A stretch of DNA of 36,375 nt. It comes from Pseudomonadota bacterium (GTDB lineage Bacteria > Pseudomonadota > Gammaproteobacteria > Burkholderiales > Rhodocyclaceae). Numbering within the stretch: position 1 is the first letter of the stretch; each line of letters begins with the position of its first letter. Of this stretch, positions 24,952-33,324 are shown in pieces. The position numbers were made by a program, and so were the translations under genes. The notes under the pieces were generated by a model. It did not search any database. It was not told the origin of the DNA and saw nothing but the letters and a program-made list of their open reading frames with translations. The stretch covers positions 1 to 36,375 of the forward strand of contig JAGTRX010000015.1 of NCBI GenBank assembly GCA_018262285.1. The letters are read 5' to 3'.

Positions 24952-25977
24952 ATGCATTACGCTGGCTTCGCGCTTGCCAATAACCTTTTTGTCGCCCCGA
25001 TGGCAGGTGTGACGGATCGGCCTTTTCGCCAGTTGTGCAAACGCATGGGTGCAGGATTGGCCGTATCGGAAATGGTGACTTCCAATTCCCTGCTTTACGG
25101 CAGCGCCAAGACGCAGCGGCGCGCCAATCACGATGGCGAAGTGGCGCCGATTACCGTACAGATCGCCGGCTCCGACCCTGCCATGATGGCGGCGGCAGCG
25201 CGCCACAACATCGAGCGCGGCGCCCAGATTATCGACATCAACATGGGTTGCCCGGCCAAGAAGATTTGCAATGTGATGGCCGGTTCGGCGCTGATGAAGG
25301 ACGAAGCGCTTATCGGTCGCATTCTGGAAGCCGTGGTGCAGGCCGCCGGCGATACGCCGGTAACGCTGAAAACCCGCACCGGCTGGGATCTGGCGCACAA
25401 AAACGTCCTCAACATCCTTGCCATTGCCGAAAACGCTGGCGTACGCGCCCTCACCATCCACGGCCGTACGCGCTGCCAGCAATACTCCGGCGAGGCCGAA
25501 TATGAAATGATCCGTCTGGCCAAGCAACGCGCCCGCATTCCCATTATCGCCAACGGTGACATCAACACTCCGGAAAAGGCCAAGCAGGTATTGGAAATCA
25601 CCGGCGCCGACGCCATCATGATCGGTCGCGCCGCTCAGGGTCGCCCGTGGATTTTTCGCGAGATCGCACATTACCTGCAGACGGGCAAGCGCCTGCCACC
25701 ACCCAAGGTCAGAGAAATCCACACCACTTTGCGCGAACACCTGGAAGATCTCTACGCTTTTTATGGTTTGCAAACCGGATTGCGCGTTGCCCGCAAGCAC
25801 ATCGGCTGGTACACCAAGGGCATGGCGGATTCGGCCGCTTTCCGTTTCGCCATGAACCGCCTGCCAGACATCGAACAACAACGCCATGCCGTCGATGAAT
25901 TTTTCACGGCTCTGGCAGAACGCTCAGAACATCTTGAATACGAAGATCAACAAGAATGGAGGGTATTGGCCGCATGA
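24952..25977 (+). CDS. dusB: tRNA-dihydrouridine synthase B
   Basis: FMN enzyme that reduces uridine to dihydrouridine in the tRNA D-loop. 341 residues. The TIM-barrel start NLFVAPMAGVTDRPFRQL, the catalytic Cys100 in INMGCPAKK, LKTRTGWD, LTIHGRTRCQQYSGEAEY, IPIIANGDI and IMIGRAAQGRPWIF are all diagnostic, and the C-terminal helical tRNA-binding domain is present. It overlaps fis by ATGA, the conserved dusB-fis arrangement of gamma- and betaproteobacteria, so Fis output is tied to this operon. Confidence 0.97.
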   Translation: MHYAGFALANNLFVAPMAGVTDRPFRQLCKRMGAGLAVSEMVTSNSLLYGSAKTQRRANHDGEVAPITVQIAGSDPAMMAAAARHNIERGAQIIDINMGCPAKKICNVMAGSALMKDEALIGRILEAVVQAAGDTPVTLKTRTGWDLAHKNVLNILAIAENAGVRALTIHGRTRCQQYSGEAEYEMIRLAKQRARIPIIANGDINTPEKAKQVLEITGADAIMIGRAAQGRPWIFREIAHYLQTGKRLPPPKVREIHTTLREHLEDLYAFYGLQTGLRVARKHIGWYTKGMADSAAFRFAMNRLPDIEQQRHAVDEFFTALAERSEHLEYEDQQEWRVLAA

Positions 25978-26213
25978 ACCACAATCATCATTCCATAGAC
26001 GCCTGCGTTCGCGCAGCGCTGACTGATTATTTCCGCGAACTGGATGGCGAACAGCCTTCAAGTATTTACGACATGGTGCTGAAAAGCGTCGAGAAGCCGA
26101 TGCTCGAAATCGTGCTGAAGGAAGCGGGCGGCAACCAGTCACTGGCTTCCCAAATGCTCGGCATTAACCGTAACACGCTACGCAAAAAGCTCACCGAACA
26201 CCAACTCCTTTAA
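25974..26213 (+). CDS. fis: DNA-binding protein Fis
   Basis: A 79-residue nucleoid protein and global regulator. The C-terminal helix-turn-helix [23 protein letters not shown] is classic Fis, preceded by the dimerisation helices ([24 protein letters not shown]). It is shorter than E. coli Fis (98) at the N terminus, as usual in betaproteobacteria. ATG 25974 overlaps the dusB stop and has a strong GGAGGG site 10 nt upstream. It lies 11 nt before purH, so dusB, fis and purH form one transcription unit. Confidence 0.96.
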   Translation: MNHNHHSIDACVRAALTDYFRELDGEQPSSIYDMVLKSVEKPMLEIVLKEAGGNQSLASQMLGINRNTLRKKLTEHQLL

Positions 26214-26224
26214 GCCCTGATCCC

Positions 26225-27802
26225 ATGAAAATTCAGCAAGCTCTCATTTCCGTTTCCGACAAGAACGGCGTCCTCGAATTCGCCCAAGGCCTTGCCTCTC
26301 AAGGCGTCAAACTGCTCTCCACCGGCGGCACCGCCAAAATGCTGCGCGATGCCGGACTTGCCGTGACCGAAATCGGTGATTACACCGGCTTCCCCGAAAT
26401 GCTCGACGGCCGCGTCAAGACCCTGCACCCGAAGGTGCATGGCGGCATTCTGGCCCGACGTGACCTGCCGGAGCATCTGGCCACCATCGAAAAGCACGGT
26501 ATCCCGACCATCGACCTCGTTTGCGTCAATCTCTACCCCTTCCGCGAAACCGTCGCCAAACCCGGCGTCACTCTGGAAGATGCCATCGAGAATATCGACA
26601 TCGGCGGACCGGCCATGGTGCGCTCGTCGGCCAAAAACTATGCCGGTGTTGCCATCGTCACCGACCCGGCCGACTACACGCCACTGCTGGAGGAAATGAA
26701 AGCCAACGGCGGCGCGCTCAAACTGGAAACGCGCTTTGGCTTGGCCAAGAAAGCGTTCATCCATACCGCCCGTTACGATTCGGCCATCGCCAACTGGCTG
26801 ACCGCACTGGAAACCGGGCCGAGCGAAGCGCCCAAACTGTCACCCTTCCCCACCGCCTTCCAGACCGCTTTCGACCGCGTCGAAACCCTGCGCTACGGCG
26901 AGAACCCGCATCAGCAGGCCGCCTTCTACCGCGACCCGGTGGCGACTGTCGGCACCATTGCCAATTACACTCAGTTACAAGGCAAGGAACTGTCCTATAA
27001 CAACATCGCCGATGCCGATGCAGCCTGGGAATGCGTCAAGACTTTCAACACGCCGGCCTGCGTCATCGTCAAACATGCCAATCCGTGCGGCGTCGCCATT
27101 GCCAGCAAGCTGCTGGAAGCCTATGAAAAGGCGTTCAAGACCGACTCGACTTCGGCTTTTGGCGGCATCATCGCCTTCAACGGCCCGGTCGACGTCGATG
27201 TGGTCAATGCCATGAGCGAGTGCAAGCATTTTGTCGAAGTGTTGATCGCTCCGGCCTTTACCACCGAAGCCAAAGCCGCGCTGGCCAGCAAGCAAAATCT
27301 GCGCGTGCTGGAATTGCCGCTGGCCAACAATTACCACAGCTTCGAAATGAAGCGGGTTGGCGGCGGCCTGTTGCTGCAGACACCGGACATGTTCAACGTG
27401 CAACCTTCCGACTTGAAGGTCGTCACCAAGAAAGCGCCGACCGACGCCCAGATCGAAGACCTGCTCTTTGCCTACCGTGTTGCCAAGTTTGTCAAATCCA
27501 ACGCCATCGTGTTTTGCGGCAGCGGCATGACGCTGGGCGTCGGCGCCGGCCAGATGTCGCGCGTCGATTCGACCCGCATCGCCGCCATCAAGGCGCAGAA
27601 TGCTGGTTTGAGCCTGCAGGGTGCAGCCGTGGCCTCCGATGCTTTCTTCCCGTTCCGCGATGGCGTCGATGTGCTAGCTGAAGCTGGTGCCTCCTGCGTC
27701 ATCCAGCCCGGTGGCTCGATGCGTGACGAGGAAGTGATCGCTGCAGCAAATGAGCATGGGTTGGCGATGGTGCTGACCGGCGCCCGCCACTTCCGTCACT
27801 AA
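26225..27802 (+). CDS. purH: Bifunctional AICAR transformylase / IMP cyclohydrolase
   Basis: Catalyses the last two steps of purine synthesis, formylating AICAR and closing the ring to IMP. 525 residues, normal. The N-terminal MGS-like cyclohydrolase domain (about 1-145) has [49 protein letters not shown]. The transformylase domain has [42 protein letters not shown] (the Lys-His catalytic pair) and [12 protein letters not shown] near the end. It follows fis by 11 nt; a 133-nt gap precedes purD. Confidence 0.97.
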   Translation: MKIQQALISVSDKNGVLEFAQGLASQGVKLLSTGGTAKMLRDAGLAVTEIGDYTGFPEMLDGRVKTLHPKVHGGILARRDLPEHLATIEKHGIPTIDLVCVNLYPFRETVAKPGVTLEDAIENIDIGGPAMVRSSAKNYAGVAIVTDPADYTPLLEEMKANGGALKLETRFGLAKKAFIHTARYDSAIANWLTALETGPSEAPKLSPFPTAFQTAFDRVETLRYGENPHQQAAFYRDPVATVGTIANYTQLQGKELSYNNIADADAAWECVKTFNTPACVIVKHANPCGVAIASKLLEAYEKAFKTDSTSAFGGIIAFNGPVDVDVVNAMSECKHFVEVLIAPAFTTEAKAALASKQNLRVLELPLANNYHSFEMKRVGGGLLLQTPDMFNVQPSDLKVVTKKAPTDAQIEDLLFAYRVAKFVKSNAIVFCGSGMTLGVGAGQMSRVDSTRIAAIKAQNAGLSLQGAAVASDAFFPFRDGVDVLAEAGASCVIQPGGSMRDEEVIAAANEHGLAMVLTGARHFRH

Positions 27803-27935
27803 TGTTGCAAGCTCGGGAGCGCGTTTTTTGCGCAAGACCGCCGCAATCCTCATTGCCCAGAAGGCAACACCGGTTGCGACGCCATCGCGCGCCTAGCGCT
27901 GCCTTCGCCTTAATCTCTTTACGAGGCTCATTCTC

Positions 27936-29237
27936 ATGAAAATTCTTGTCGTTGGTTCTGGTGGCCGCGAACACGCGCTGGCTTGGCGTATTGCCCAAAC
28001 TCCTGGACTACAGAAAGTCCTGGTTGCGCCCGGCAATGCCGGCACAGCGCGCGAACATGAACTGGAAAATCTGCCTATTACCGACCCGCATGCGCTGGCC
28101 GATTATGCCGAAAAAGAAAAGGTCTATCTGACCGTCGTCGGCCCGGAAGCGCCGCTGGCCGCCGGCATCGTCAACATCTTCCGCGAGCGCGGCCTGAAAA
28201 TTTTTGGCCCAACCAAGGAGGCCGCACAACTCGAATCCTCCAAGGATTTTGCCAAGCGTTTCATGGCACGCCACAAGATTCCGACCGCCGAGTTCGAAAC
28301 CTTCAGCGACGCGGCCGCCGCGCATGCCTACATCGACCGCAAGGGCGCACCCATTGTTATCAAGGCCGACGGCCTGGCCGCCGGCAAGGGCGTTGTCGTC
28401 GCCATGAACCTGGAGGAAGCACATGCCGCCATTGACGACATGCTTTCCGGCAACAAATTGGGGGATGCAGGCGCCCGCGTCGTCATCGAGGAGTTTCTGG
28501 AAGGCGAAGAAGCCAGCTTCATCGTCATGGTCGACGGCAAGCACGTGCTGGCAATGGCGTCCAGCCAGGATCACAAACGCATCGGCGATGCTGACACCGG
28601 TGCCAACACCGGCGGCATGGGCGCCTACTCGCCCGCACCGGTAGTGACGCCGGAAATCCACGCCAAAGTGATGCGTGAAATCATCCTGCCGACGGTGCGC
28701 GGCATGGAAGCCGACGGCATTCCCTACACTGGTTTTCTGTACGCCGGTCTGATGGTCAGCAAGGATGGCGGTGTCAAAACACTGGAATTCAACTGCCGCT
28801 TTGGCGACCCGGAAACGCAGCCGATCATGATGCGGCTGAAATCGGACTTCGTGAAATTGCTCGAACACGCCATTGCCGGCACGCTCGATCAGGTCGACGC
28901 AGAGTGGGATCGCCGCGTCGCGCTAGGTGTTGTCCTGGCCGCCGCCAATTATCCTGAAACGCCAAAGAAAGGCGACGTCATCGAAGGATTGCCGGCCAAG
29001 GGCAACAGCTTCGGCGAGGACGCGCACGTCTTTCACGCTGGAACAACAGAAAAGAACGGTCAGGTCGTCACCAATGGCGGCAGGGTCTTATGCGTCACCG
29101 CGCTGGGCGAAAACGTCAAGCTCGCTCAGAAACGCGCCTATGAGGTCACCGGCCAAATCCACTTCGACGGCATGCAATACCGTAAAGACATCGGCTATCG
29201 CGCCATTGCACGACATAACGCTGGCGGTGCGGCATGA
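27936..29237 (+). CDS. purD: Phosphoribosylamine--glycine ligase
   Basis: GAR synthetase, the second step of purine synthesis, ATP-grasp fold, 433 residues. The N terminus MKILVVGSGGREHALAWRI, the KADGLAAGKGVVVA ATP loop, DHKRIGDADTGANTGGMGAYSPAP and the metal-binding EFNCRFGDPETQ are diagnostic. It follows purH on the same strand after 133 nt, and its stop overlaps the start of a methyltransferase gene (ATGA). The spacer before it holds a short GCGC hairpin with an internal T-run but no clear terminator. Confidence 0.97.
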   Translation: MKILVVGSGGREHALAWRIAQTPGLQKVLVAPGNAGTAREHELENLPITDPHALADYAEKEKVYLTVVGPEAPLAAGIVNIFRERGLKIFGPTKEAAQLESSKDFAKRFMARHKIPTAEFETFSDAAAAHAYIDRKGAPIVIKADGLAAGKGVVVAMNLEEAHAAIDDMLSGNKLGDAGARVVIEEFLEGEEASFIVMVDGKHVLAMASSQDHKRIGDADTGANTGGMGAYSPAPVVTPEIHAKVMREIILPTVRGMEADGIPYTGFLYAGLMVSKDGGVKTLEFNCRFGDPETQPIMMRLKSDFVKLLEHAIAGTLDQVDAEWDRRVALGVVLAAANYPETPKKGDVIEGLPAKGNSFGEDAHVFHAGTTEKNGQVVTNGGRVLCVTALGENVKLAQKRAYEVTGQIHFDGMQYRKDIGYRAIARHNAGGAA

Positions 29238-29995
29238 GCACCCAGGATATATACAACGCGGTAATTGGTGCCACCAAGCGCCGCCTGGCGTCGCTTGTTT
29301 CCGATAGTCTGCAGCATCTCGACATCGGCGCCGGCGAGGGCAATCTGATCCTGGAGTTCCGCAAGCATTTCACGGTTGATTCCTGCGCCTGTGATTTTCA
29401 CATCGAACGTTTTGCAGCAGACAAGGTTGCCTGCGCACAACTCAATCTCAACAATGACCCCTTGCCTTATGCAGACGAGCAGTTTGATCTGGTGACCACA
29501 TCGGAGGTTGTCGAGCATCTGGAAAGCTATCGCAGACTGCTGCGTGAGGCCTTCCGGGTCACCAAAAAAGGGGGATTGCTGGTTGTGACCACACCAAATG
29601 TCCTAAATATGGCTTCCCGCGTTCGCAATCTCTTTTGTGGTTTCGCCAATCTCTTTGGCCCGCTGCCCGTGCGGCATGATGAGTTCTATTCGACCAGCGG
29701 CCACATCATGCCTATTCCTTACTTCTATCTGGCGCACGCCCTGATGGATGCCGGTTTCGAGCGACTCGAACTCGATATCGACAAAACCCAGAAAACTTCA
29801 GTCTTCTGGCTGATTCTACTGTTTCCATTCATTGCGCTGGGCTGGTGGCGCTTCATGCGGCAGGAACAAAAACGCTACAAAACCATTACGGCGGAGAACA
29901 AGGCGCACGTTAAGGCGCACTTTTCATGGCAGATGCTGGTTGGCAGGACGATCGTCGTCTCCGCCTTCAAGCCTGAAAACTCAAACGCTACTTGA
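29234..29995 (+). CDS. Class I SAM-dependent methyltransferase
   Basis: A 253-residue methyltransferase (Methyltransf_11/MetW-like). SAM-binding motif I is HLDIGAGEGNLILEF; later blocks are FDLVTTSEVVEHLESYRRLLREAFRVTKKGGLLVVTTPN. A hydrophobic run (VFWLILLFPFIALGWW, about residues 194-210) could be a membrane anchor or a buried amphipathic segment. The substrate is unknown; the EHLE and PNVLNMASR features recall enzymes acting on lipids, quinones or sugars. It overlaps purD by 4 nt, so it is part of the purine operon's transcript. Its 3' end overlaps a convergent minus-strand gene by 8 nt. Confidence 0.85.
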   Translation: MSTQDIYNAVIGATKRRLASLVSDSLQHLDIGAGEGNLILEFRKHFTVDSCACDFHIERFAADKVACAQLNLNNDPLPYADEQFDLVTTSEVVEHLESYRRLLREAFRVTKKGGLLVVTTPNVLNMASRVRNLFCGFANLFGPLPVRHDEFYSTSGHIMPIPYFYLAHALMDAGFERLELDIDKTQKTSVFWLILLFPFIALGWWRFMRQEQKRYKTITAENKAHVKAHFSWQMLVGRTIVVSAFKPENSNAT

Positions 29996-30227
29996 GTTTG
30001 CCGCGCACCACTTTGACTTGTTCAGGCTTCTGGACGACCAGTTTGCCGTCCACGCCTGAGAGGTTGCCGCAGGTGCAGGCGATTTTAATGCGCGGCACCG
30101 AGCTGACAATGACTTTGCATTCCGTGCACTCGTAGTAGAGGTCACCGGCTGTCGGCAAATTGCTCGGGCTGGGTGCCGGGTCGACGGGATGAAACTTGTA
30201 TATCTTGCGCAAATCGATGTTGTGCAT
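29988..30227 (-). CDS. Small zinc-ribbon-like protein
   Basis: A 79-residue protein with CTEC and, 15 residues on, CTCG (YYECTECKVIVSSVPRIKIACTCGN), a C-x2-C ... C-x-C set that could bind zinc. No signal peptide. ATG 30227 is favoured because GGGGA lies upstream; the longer frame to 30263 adds twelve residues. It is convergent with the methyltransferase and overlaps its last 8 nt. It lies 54 nt downstream of hemY on the same strand and might be the tail of the hem operon. Function unknown. Confidence 0.65.
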   Translation of the reverse strand: MHNIDLRKIYKFHPVDPAPSPSNLPTAGDLYYECTECKVIVSSVPRIKIACTCGNLSGVDGKLVVQKPEQVKVVRGKLK

Positions 30228-30281
30228 CTCCCGTCCCCTTTCCCTGATAATTTGTACTGGCACCCCAGGTGCTTACCCTCA

Positions 30282-31460
30282 TCAAACTGGAACCACGCAT
30301 TGCCGGAAGTGGACATTGGCTTCTTCCGTACGTCCAAGCTGGTCAAAAAAACGCGCCAGTTCCAGGTGTGCCTGCGGCGTTGGTCCGATTGCCAGCGACG
30401 CCTCGAAATAGCTTTGCGCCTTGCCCCACAAACGCTGCTGCTGGCAAAGTCTGCCCAGCGCCAGTAACAGAGCGGCGTCATCCGGCCTGACTTTCAGCCA
30501 TTTTTCCGCCCGGGCAATACGGGATGTCATATCCTTGCAAACCAGAGTGCCAAACAAGGCGATCAGGTCTTCGTGCCAGAATTCCTCCTGTCCGTCGTCC
30601 AGGCAGGATTCGATCACTTCGGCAGCATTGTCTTCTGCACCTTGCGCCTTGAGTTGCCGCGCCATTTCCAGCACCAGCCGGGCATCGCGCTCGCGCCCGG
30701 GAACATCGCGCATATAGGCAAGCAGAGCCGCAACACCGTCACCGCGAGCACGTATATTTTCGAGATGGGCGCGCAAACAGATTTCATGTGCCACTTTTTC
30801 TGACATGGCGCCACGTTTCTTTAACTGCCGCGCCAGTCGCAGCACACCATTCCAATCGCCATTGCCCTGTCTTGCCCGCAATTCCATGCGCAAGGCCGCG
30901 ATATGCCGGCCATATTTTTCCTGCAGCGTTTTCAGAGCAGCCAGAGCTTCGCCATAGGCGCGTAATTCATTACCCAACTCCGCTTCCAGCATGAGCGCTG
31001 CCGCTTCGCAGCGCGGATCGTCGGTTCGGGCGCGTTCGATCCAGTCGCGCTCCTTGGCCGGCTCACGCAGGCACTGGGCGGCACGCGCCGCAATCAGAGC
31101 CGCCAGCCCTGGCACATTCCCGCTTTCATGCGCCTCTGCCGCTTTTTTCAGGGATTGGCCGAAGCGTCCTTCGTAGAGCAAACGGATGGCGTCGAGCAGC
31201 AGAGTAGTGGAATGTTCGCGATTGCGCCGCTCACGGAACTCGCGCGCCCGACGCGGCAGACTGAGGGTAAGCGAAATACCGCGCACCACGATGTATCCGG
31301 TCAGGATGACCCCGGCCAGTACAAACAGGAAGAGATTAAGCGAAATCTCCATGCGCCAGGGCGGGAACACCAGCAGAACGTAACCATCGTTCATGCGGGC
31401 GCCGAGCGCCAGCGCCACGGCCAGCCCGAACAAGCCCAGCAGCCAAAAAAGCCAGCGCAC
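30282..31460 (-). CDS. hemY: HemY-type inner-membrane protein of heme synthesis
   Basis: A 392-residue HemY_N family protein (proteobacterial HemY, not the protoporphyrinogen oxidase of the same name). Two membrane helices open it (RWLFWLLGLFGLAVALALGA and LNLFLFVLAGVILTGYIVV), then a long tetratricopeptide-like helical domain that ends with LLLALGRLCQQQRLWGKAQSYFEASLAI and the last repeat QLGRTEEANVHFRQC. It begins at a GTG (31460) directly after the hemX stop (TAA-GTG), so it depends on translation through hemX. It is thought to organise late heme enzymes at the membrane; exact activity is unresolved. Confidence 0.92.
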   Translation of the reverse strand: MRWLFWLLGLFGLAVALALGARMNDGYVLLVFPPWRMEISLNLFLFVLAGVILTGYIVVRGISLTLSLPRRAREFRERRNREHSTTLLLDAIRLLYEGRFGQSLKKAAEAHESGNVPGLAALIAARAAQCLREPAKERDWIERARTDDPRCEAAALMLEAELGNELRAYGEALAALKTLQEKYGRHIAALRMELRARQGNGDWNGVLRLARQLKKRGAMSEKVAHEICLRAHLENIRARGDGVAALLAYMRDVPGRERDARLVLEMARQLKAQGAEDNAAEVIESCLDDGQEEFWHEDLIALFGTLVCKDMTSRIARAEKWLKVRPDDAALLLALGRLCQQQRLWGKAQSYFEASLAIGPTPQAHLELARFFDQLGRTEEANVHFRQCVVPV

Positions 31461-32424
31461 TTACTTTTTCTCCTTTTGACTTCTAAGAAGCCGCAGCGCC
31501 GACAGGCTTTCATTGAGATTGGGCAACTCGATATTGATGTCGGTGCCGGAAAGCTGTTTGAGGGTTGCCTGCGTCGCCTGCACCCGCTTGTCGCGCGTAT
31601 CGAAGTGCTTTTCCAGCCAATCTTGTGCTGTCTTTAGATCCTTGCGGAAAATCCACTGATCGTGCGACAGCAGAGCCAGGCGCGCGTTGAGCAATCTGAG
31701 CTTGATGTTGTCGCGCAGGAAAAAGCTTTGCCCTGGTGCCAGCAAGACCGGCTCGGCTCGGTCAAAGCGTTGAATGCGTACCAAGCCCTTGATTTCCTGC
31801 CAGATTTCGCCACTCACGCGCTCCCACCACGGAATGTTCTTGGCCGCGCTGACGACTGCTTTCGCTGCCTGGGGCGGGCGAACATCCATAGCCAGGGGCA
31901 ACTCATCAACGAGCGTCACCATATTTTCCAGTTTCAGGCTGATACCGGTCAAATCGGTCAAAGGCAGGGCGCGCAGCCGATCCAGGTCACGCCCCAGTGC
32001 TTTGCGCAACGAAACGAACTGTGGCCGGTTCAGCACCGCCAGTTTGGCATCGGCTGTTTGCAGCGCCAGCACGGCCGTTTGTACGTTACCCGCCAGCTGC
32101 AATTGCTGGCCGGCCAGATTCACAGCTTGTTCAATTTCCAGCAGGCTGGCATCGTCGCGGCTTTTCGCCAGTTCCTGAGAGCGCCAACACCTGTTCCTGA
32201 ACCTTGGCCGCTTCACCACGGGTCAATTTGGCGCTGGCGTCGCTTTCGCCCAAACGGCGCGCCAGTTCCTGCTGTGTTTCGGCCAGGCGCGCGCGCGTTT
32301 CGAACCACTGCCAGAAGGCCAGCCCGAGGGCAAGCGCCACGACAATCAGCCAGGGATTACGCAAAAAGACCCAGCGCTTGGGGCGATAGGAGGGGATGGG
32401 GAGTTGGACTTCGTTTTCGCTCAT
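31461..32424 (-). pseudogene. hemX: hemX, disrupted by an out-of-frame lesion
   Basis: HemX-type (uroporphyrinogen-III methyltransferase-like) membrane protein read in two frames. The first part (ATG 32424, stop at 32131) has the basic start, one membrane helix (PWLIVVALALGLAFWQW) and a coiled coil (RLAETQQELARRLGES, QEQVLALS). Resemblance then jumps near 32172-32182 to the second frame (QELAKSRDDASLLEIEQAVNLAGQQLQLAGN) and runs to 31461. The coding span is 964 nt, not a multiple of 3. The coiled coil is shorter than usual by roughly two dozen residues, so a deletion of about 70 nt with frame loss is likely. Sequencing or assembly error is the main alternative. It lies 2 nt after hemD. Confidence 0.75.
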
Positions 32425-32426
32425 GA

Positions 32427-33212
32427 TTACGGCCAATTATAAGCGCACAAAGCCTGAACGATACCTGCATCGCCGGGAGACGTCACTACAGTGTGGCGTA
32501 ATCCGAGACGAATTGCTGTTTCGTGGATGCGCTCATGGGAAACGAAGAGCGGGATTGTTGGCAAAAAATCTTTTTCTACCGCCTCGCAGTGCTCGGAAAG
32601 GTGACGCAAGCTCTCGCTGCTGGTCAATATCAGCGCGTCAAGCCGGTTTTCACGCCACGCGGCCAGCAACTGGTTCGCTACAGCGGGAAGCGGCCAGCGG
32701 CGATAGCAAATAGCGATATCAACCGTTGCTCCACGCGCTGACAGGGTTTCGGCCAGCATGGGTCTTCCTGCTTCGCCCCGCATGATCAGCACCCGCCGCC
32801 CCCGGATTGTTTCCGCCTGGAGTTCCGGCAATTGCAACATGGCTTCCGAATCATGTCGGTTTGTCGGCATCACGACACGGCCAACGCCAAAGCTTGCCAG
32901 CGCTTTTGCCGTTTCCGACCCGGGCGCCACCACGGGTAGGTCTTTTGGCCAAGGCGTCTGTCGCAACAAGACCGGCAACCCGAAGTTAACCGCATTGGGA
33001 CTGATGCACACGGCGAAATCATAATCCGCCAGTTTTTCGCCGGCACGCAGCAAGGAATGATTGTTCTCCGGCGGGGCAATTTCCAACAAGGGGGCGCGCA
33101 ACACCCTCCCGCCCGCCGCCAAGATCAAACGCGCTAGTTCGCCAGCCTGTTTTGCAGGGCGGGTCACTGCTATGGTTTTGTCAGTAAGCGGCAGCAAGTC
33201 GGCAATCGTCAT
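32427..33212 (-). CDS. hemD: Uroporphyrinogen-III synthase
   Basis: Cyclises hydroxymethylbilane to uroporphyrinogen III. 261 residues with the two-lobe HemD layout: KTIAVTRPAKQAGELARLILAAGGRVLRAPLLEI, YDFAVCISPNAVNFGLPVLL, PVVAPGSETAKAL, GRRVLIMRGEAGRPMLAETLSARGATVD, YRR, LDALILTSSESLRHL and the final SPGDAGIVQAL. Sequence conservation in this family is low, but the order of motifs and the hemX/hemY neighbours make it secure. The usual upstream hemC is missing: the gene faces prfC across 112 nt. The TAA stop is followed after 2 nt by hemX. Confidence 0.93.
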   Translation of the reverse strand: MTIADLLPLTDKTIAVTRPAKQAGELARLILAAGGRVLRAPLLEIAPPENNHSLLRAGEKLADYDFAVCISPNAVNFGLPVLLRQTPWPKDLPVVAPGSETAKALASFGVGRVVMPTNRHDSEAMLQLPELQAETIRGRRVLIMRGEAGRPMLAETLSARGATVDIAICYRRWPLPAVANQLLAAWRENRLDALILTSSESLRHLSEHCEAVEKDFLPTIPLFVSHERIHETAIRLGLRHTVVTSPGDAGIVQALCAYNWP

Positions 33213-33276
33213 GGTGATGAAGATACTCTACTCCCGGCAGACCATCCACTCATCCGCAAACAATGGGCTTTGCCCC

Positions 33277-33292
33277 TACCGGCCGGTATAAT
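33277..33292 (+). promoter_or_regulatory. prfC promoter -10 with overlapping 12-bp palindrome
   Basis: TATAAT (33287-33292) is a consensus -10 box in the hemD-prfC gap. It overlaps the end of the perfect palindrome TACCGGCCGGTA (33277-33288). No strong -35 is visible, which with the palindrome suggests control by a bound protein. The -10 includes the TTG at 33292, so prfC should start further downstream. Confidence 0.5.
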
Positions 33293-33324
33293 TGCGACCT
33301 TGTGCATCTGCCATTGACCCTGCC

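Noticed and set aside
24916-25887. Minus-strand open frame of 323 codons
   Set aside because: Antisense to dusB and composed of a low-complexity Gly/His/Arg-rich product typical of GC-rich shadow frames.
28008-28868. Minus-strand open frame of 286 codons
   Set aside because: Antisense to purD, with no ribosome-binding site or family resemblance.
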